Assembly (NCBI GenBank): GCA_016808115.1
Contig: JAEQBH010000137.1
Span: 124,001-188,000 of the forward strand
Reading direction: 5' to 3'
DNA from: Tetrastigma voinierianum
Lineage: Eukaryota; Streptophyta; Magnoliopsida; Vitales; Vitaceae
DNA: 64,000 nucleotides
In this document: in pieces, positions 59,001 through 64,000 of the stretch
Position numbering within the stretch: position 1 is the first letter of the stretch
How the letters are laid out: each line of letters opens with the position of its first letter
Notes under the pieces: generated by a model
Database searches by the model: none
What the model saw: the letters and a program-made list of their open reading frames with translations, nothing else
Told to the model about the DNA's origin: nothing
Translations under genes and position numbers: made by a program

Positions 59001-61250
59001 TCTAGGCACGTACATATGATTAGTGCTTTGCTTTATATACATGATGACAGTGCTTTGGCATCTTGCTATTGTTTCGACACTTGATACGTGGGACGACCCT
59101 TGTCTGTTCGGAATGCCGTCTTGTACGCAGTATATGTTAGTACCAGTCGTTCATTCTTATCTCAGGTCCAAGTAAGCAAATGTTTATCTACGTGTGTATC
59201 TGACAGAAATGATAAAAGGTAAATAGTTTGGACATGAAGAATTTTAAGGGTATTAAAGAAAGAAGTACATGTTACGCACTCCCTATGGGAGATAGAAACG
59301 GTCAAATAAACAAGTAAAACGTCTGAAGTATAGAAATGTACATGAAATTATAGACTAAAAAAGTATAAAGAATGTTCACGATATAATAAAGTATGCAAAA
59401 AAAGTATAGAAATGTACAAGTATAGAAATGTCATAAGATATGATAGACTAAAAAAGTACATGAAATTATAAGTCAACAAGATATAAGATGTTACGAGGAA
59501 TGAGTACATGTACACGAATGATAGACATAGATGAATATAAGAATGAGTAAATGCATGAATGATAAAAATATAGGAATTATATGTATTATAGAAAAATAGA
59601 AGCCGTAATATGAAGCTACAGATATGAGAACGAATACAAATTAAAGTAATGATAGTATATATTGCATATGCCTGTGTAAATTATATGTATGGAACATATA
59701 TAAGCATGGGTATATGACAAGTATAGAATATGAAAAATGCAAAGTTAAGAATAAATGATTGTATATATATCTCACATATGATTCTGGGAATGACAATAAT
59801 GATTTGGGAATATGAGATATGCGAACATAAAATACACATGGATTATGCGCTAGAACTTTAGTAGAGGGATAGATGGGCATGCCTATTGGGAAAAAGAAAT
59901 TCTATGACATACAAGTTCGATATCGAGGCCCACGTTTGTTCGATGAGATAGATCCAGTTTGGATCCGCGGTGGCCCCGAGGGTCACCACGGCGCCGCCGG
60001 GCCCTTATAGATGGTCATTGTCTTGTCTGATGATAGTAGCCTTCGGGCCCTTATAGACCTTTGTTCGCGCGGTGAAATCACGGCGCCGGTTGCCTGTAGT
60101 TTCCTTTATCCACTTCTAAGGTTTATGCAGGCATGAAACATAAAACAAATTATTTGAATATGACATGTGAAAAGATATGATATGATATGAGAAGCATAAC
60201 ATTGCTATGTGATGATAAGTTTTAATAACGTGAGATTATACGATCGGCTTGTGATATATGAAAATGTATAAGAATGTAAAATGATCTAAAAAGTTAATAT
60301 GAAAGAGAAAGTAATATGAAAAGTAAAACAGGAAAACAGTATATGAAATGAGTACATGAACCACGGTACATGAGCGATCACATGGAATACAATATAAGCA
60401 GTACATGATAACAGTACATGAAAATAGAACATAACAAATGGTATAATATATAACCATGAAAGTAATATATGTATTAGAATATGACATGCACAGAATAGGA
60501 TATGTAATATGAACCATTAGAAAGATAGTGGATCAAATGATAAGTACTAGAATAAGAAATATATGATATGAATATATGATAGACATACCTAAATGAATAG
60601 AGGGAACATGCTATGAACACATGATAGAAATGCATAGTCTTTAAGAGCGATAGAGATAAGTAAAGATGACAAAGCACTTGAATACGATAAGTATAGATAG
60701 GAGTTATGTCGAAAGGCAGGAGACATGTGACGTCTGATAGGAATGTAAAGATGATAAATAATAAAAGTTATATGAATTTGTATAGATATATGAAATGCAT
60801 ATGTATAAACACGTGACGGTCACCATTGGTGGTTGTCCATGCTTATGTTCCCACTAAAGCGTAAAACAGCCTGGTCATTCAATCGTGTAGGTACGAAGCG
60901 AAGACAAGGATGAGGGCGGGGACGCTCGCGTCGGGCGAAGCGGGCGAGTTCAAAGATAGGTGCTCCATACTTGTTTAAGCGATCTCTGATGTTTTGTATT
61001 AAATAAAAAATGTACGTAATATAAGTAAATGGGACTCGGTATATGTGTATAGATTTTGATGGACACCACTGCGGTGGTAGTTCTTTTGTAAATGAAAATG
61101 ATTTTTTGTTATTCTGAAATTGTTTGGCATAACCCGCAGTACAAGTTCGACTCACGAGAAAGAGCAGTCGTGAGTCCCGGTATATAGTCTCGCACCGGAC
61201 TTCGGGTTCGGATCAGCCATTCGGATTCGGATCGGGAATGGGGCGTGACA
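56004..61250 (+). mobile_element. Unit C: 5.2-kb solo-LTR-like insertion in copia E
   Basis: It starts TGTAACC and ends GGGGCGTGACA. The first 180 bases match units A and B (GACATGTTT-AGG-TATAAT, GGAATTAATACAA, GTTAAGGGTAAATTAATA, GACCCAAGGGTCATAAT). A second shared block, TATCCACTTCTAAGG-TATGCAGGCATGAAACATAAAA, lies at 60105-60145. Flanking 5-mers TATTG and TGTGG agree only at 3 of 5 positions. No gag or pol was found, so it is an LTR or a non-autonomous unit. It is twice the length of A or B mainly because of a tandem array (57290-58675). GTGCTT(C)AGCAC-like palindromes cluster at 58965-59095. Confidence 0.75.
57290..58675 (+). repeat. Tandem array of about seven ~190-bp units inside unit C
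   Basis: Each unit contains, in order: GACTACG(T/A)(T)ATGACCTC, GGAAGGTCATAACTCCTT, GTCAGAACTCCGTTTTGG, TGTTCTTGAGACTCTATGG, AAAGCCCATTGAGTCAGAA, ATATGCATGAGGAGG, ATGTCAGACGAGGTGTTAGAC and a CG-rich GGTCAGCTCGGCGATTCGGG tail. Unit starts lie near 57359, 57550, 57765, 57970, 58160, 58357 and 58536. Units A and B have a shorter array of different-looking ~210-bp units at the matching place. Confidence 0.85.
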
Positions 61251-63270
61251 TGTGGCTCAAAAAGATACAATTCAGAAAAAGGAAAATTGTTAAAATTCAA
61301 TGCTCGAAGAGCATACAAATGTGAAATGATTAAATGATGAACTAGCCCTACTTGAGAGGCATCAATTGAACAATTATCTCATGAGATTGTACTAGTACAT
61401 AGCAATGATGAGATATCTATTAATTATATACATAAGGGAAAAATATGGGATCGAAATACTACTCTTATAGATGATGCTTTTTCTTTCCAAGTGGCTATGG
61501 ACATCATAAGCAATGATGAAGATCAAGAGTCACAAAATATGAATGAATGTTGACGTCGAAATGATTGATTAAAATGGAAAGAAGCAATTCAAACAGAGTT
61601 AAAATAACTGGTTAAACGAGAGGTATTTGGACCAGTAGTTCAAACATTTAAAGATATAAAACCTATTGGATATCGATAGATCTTTGTACGAAAGCGAAAT
61701 GAGCAAAATGAAATCGTGCGATATAAAGCATGCCTTATGGCCCAAGACTTCTCACGAAGACATGTAATTGATTATGAGGAGGCGTGATACTCCAGTAATG
61801 GATTGCCACAATTTTGTTATATAATATATTCAAGCGGTCTCAGAAAGAACTTAATATGCGGGCGATGGATGTAATCACATCTATTTATGAATCCATTATT
61901 ACTAATGTATATATGAAAATCCCTAAAGGATTCAAATTACCTGAAGTAATGAATTCAAAACCACGGAGCATGTATTCAATCAAGTTACAACGATTTTGTA
62001 TGGATTAAAACAGTCTAGTCAAATGTGGTATAATCGTTTAAGCTAGTATTTGCTCAAAGAAGGATATGTGAATAATTCAATTTGCCCATGCATTTTTATA
62101 AAGAAAGTAGCAACTTGATTTGCAATTATTGCGGTATATGTGGATGATTTGAATTTGATTAGGACTCTTAAAGAGTTCATCAAAACAATTAACTACTTAA
62201 AGAAGGAATTTGAAATGAAAGATCTTGGGAAAACAAAATATTGTCTCGGCCTGCAGATCAAACATTGTTCTGATGGTGTATTAATCCATCAATCAACATA
62301 TACAGAAAAAGTCCTGAATTGCTTTCATATGGATAAATTACACCTTAGTTCCCCCGTGGTTGTTAGGTGGCTTGAGTGACCAAGATCATATACCGATATA
62401 AAGAAAAAAGAAAATTGCTTGGTCTAAGTACCATATCTCGGTGCAATTTATTAAGCTAATGTATCTTCTGGAAATTATACTCGACCAAACATTGTTTTCT
62501 CAGTTAATTTGCTAGCAAAATGCAGTTCAACTCCAACTAAAAGGCAATGGAACATAATTAAATATGTATTAAGATATCTTCATGGGACATGTGACATGTG
62601 ATTATTTTATTCCAAAACCTTAGAACCACAATTTTTCGATTATGCAAATACAGGCTATCTTTTGGACCCTCACAAAGCTCGATCATAGACTGGATATATA
62701 TTTACTTATGAAAATACTGCTATATCTTGGAGGTCAGTAAAACAAACAATGGTGGCCACCTCCTCCAACCATTCAGAAATACTTGTCATACATGAAGCTA
62801 GTCAAGAATGTGTTTAGTTGAATCGATGACCATGACACATTAGAAAATCATATGGATTATCTTCTATCAAGAACAAACCAACAATATTATGAAGATAATC
62901 TTGTGTATTCGCAAGTCAAAGGAGGATATATTAAAAAGGTGATCGAAGCTAAGCACGTTTAAGCTAAAATTCTTCTATTCTCATGAACTTGAATAGTGGT
63001 GAAATGTCCAGTATTGCAACAAATAAGGTCCGGTGATAATCTAGTAGATTTATTTACAAAAGCCCTATCCACTACAGCATTCAAGAAACTTGTTTACCAA
63101 ATTAGTGTGCGTCAGGTAAAAGATCTTCAAAATGAAGTATTATGTCACTATCAAGGGGAGAATCGTTAAAGATGTTAGTATATTGCACTCTTTTTCCTTC
63201 GTTTCAGTTTCTATCCCACGCTTTATCGACGTTTAATTACAATACTAATTATCTAGTGATGGTCATTCAA
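61251..63270 (+). pseudogene. copia E: RT and RNase H, frame-shifted
   Basis: The RT continues with IPKGFKLPEVMN near 61915-61955 and an open 79-codon piece at 62140-62379: DDLNLIRTLKEF, INYLKKEFEMKDLGKTKYCL, GLQIKHCSDGVLIHQSTY. It is preceded by AVYV, giving the YVDD catalytic box. RNase H: DYANTGYLLDPH near 62640, SWRSVKQTMVATSSNHSEIL, HEASQECV, YIKKVIEAKHV, DNLVDLFTKALSTTAFKKLV near 63030-63095. It ends before the polypurine tract. Several stops and shifts. Confidence 0.8.
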
Positions 63271-63277
63271 GGAGGAG

Positions 63278-63475
63278 TGTTATAAATAATTCATTAAGAA
63301 ATATGAATGATGACACATTTACCGATTAATCATTATGGATGTACTTATTGTTGTATTAATGAAGACCCCTATATATATGAGATCCCTGATAATGAAAGAT
63401 AAGGAGACAAAAGACCGCTTCAGTTCTTTCTTTGTTTTCTCAGTTTCTCTCTTCCTTTCTTCATTCTTTATAACA
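63278..63475 (+). mobile_element. 3' LTR of copia E
   Basis: 198 bp, paired with 52635-52832; directly followed by the ACTAT target duplication. Confidence 0.9.
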
Positions 63476-63480
63476 ACTAT

Positions 63481-64000
63481 AATTTTTTTAAACTATACTT
63501 AGTCATGTCTGGGGTAAACAAGCTTAATTAAACACTTATTTTATTGTGTTCTTTACGCCATGTAAAGATTTTTATTCAATACTATTTTGTGCTTGAATGC
63601 ATATTTTAAAAACGCTTACGATCATCAGAAGTTTGACGACATTACTCAAGCACTTATAATAGCTAAAATTTATGAAAATACCATTATCAGCACTTATAAA
63701 ACTAAAGTGTTTGGATAAACAAGCACTTGTCATAATGTTTAAAAAAATTTAAAAACTAAAGAACTATATATATACATATATATGACTTATCAATCTAACC
63801 AAAAGGGGGGTGAATTGGTTTTTTCAAAAGCTTTTCGTACAACAACAATAAATCCTCAATTTAATGCAATTACGATAAAGTAAAGAGATAAGGATAGAGA
63901 AAGCAAAACCCGGATTTATGTTTTGCCTCATTAATAACCTTGCCTATAAACCATTTCTCCTCCACTAGTGAGGGTTCCACTAGTGACGGCTCAAACTCAG
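63481..64000. other. Unassigned right end
   Basis: AT-rich, no gene recognised. TTTATGTTTTGCCTCATTAATAACC near 63917 has no clear identity. Confidence 0.45.

Larger units (their letters stand above)
52635..63475 (+). mobile_element. Ty1-copia retrotransposon E, both LTRs, interrupted by unit C
   Basis: LTRs at 52635-52832 and 63278-63475 (198 bp each) are very similar. Both start TGTTATAAATAATTCATT and contain TTAATGAAGACCCCTATATATATG; both end CTTTATAACA. ACTAT flanks both sides (52630-52634, 63476-63480), a perfect 5-bp target duplication. A polypurine tract AAGGAGGAG precedes the 3' LTR. The internal region is gag then pol, split by the 5.2-kb unit C at 56004-61250. Without C the element is about 5.6 kb, normal for copia. 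LTR similarity suggests it is younger than D. Confidence 0.92.

Noticed and set aside
59641..60677. Several hydrophobic Tyr/Ile-rich minus-strand frames in unit C
   Set aside because: They come from AT-rich LTR sequence read backwards; no membrane-protein family is suggested and codon use is random.

Overview
This window looks like nuclear DNA of a flowering plant. It is AT-rich and dominated by LTR retrotransposons of plant type (Ty1-copia with a DSATTH-like protease motif and YVDD, a Ty3-gypsy chromovirus-like element, a Ty3-gypsy Tat-lineage element, a TRIM, solo LTRs). It also holds three genes recognisable as plant families: a remorin, a nodulin-related protein 1 (NRP1) homologue and a five-exon ankyrin-repeat protein resembling the gankyrin/PSMD10 family. 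I cannot name the species.

Layout, left to right. (1) 1-8663: a minus-strand Ty3-gypsy element (here G), whose 3' part lies beyond the left edge. Its reverse transcriptase is split by a plus-oriented LTR-like unit (A, about 870-6000), which is itself split by an inverted relative (B, about 3162-5709). (2) 8664-10215: a copy of the NRP1 promoter and first codons, cut off by the LTR of G; the same stretch recurs at 30095-31640. (3) 10342-10936: a TRIM with three LTRs. (4) 11509-21010: a Tat-type gypsy element (F) on the minus strand, with both LTRs and an antisense ORF. (5) 21011-25040: AT-rich MITE-like sequence, including a roughly 0.7-kb unit repeated three times. (6) 25340-40179: the low-repeat gene island, with the remorin (+), NRP1 homologue (-) and ankyrin gene (+); the last intron of the ankyrin gene holds a 2.9-kb solo LTR. 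(7) 40180-45336: mostly unassigned, with a possible orphan 5' gene fragment. (8) 45337-51467 and 52635-63475: two related copia elements (D and E), each with a 5-bp target-site duplication. E is split by a third, 5.2-kb member of the A/B family (C), which carries a tandem array.

The order of events can be read from the nesting: duplication of the NRP1 5' region, then insertion of G into one copy, then A into G, then B into A; separately E, then C into E. Nearly every recognisable coding stretch, host genes included, is broken by small indels or stops. Either the host genes here are pseudogenes, or the assembly has many uncorrected indels. That question decides how the three host genes should be read. 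No CRISPR array, rRNA, tRNA or prokaryote-like operon is seen, and I found no evidence of a wholly new system. The most interesting items are the conserved NRP1-ankyrin neighbourhood, the duplicated NRP1 promoter, the inverted nested LTR pair and the LTR-internal tandem array.
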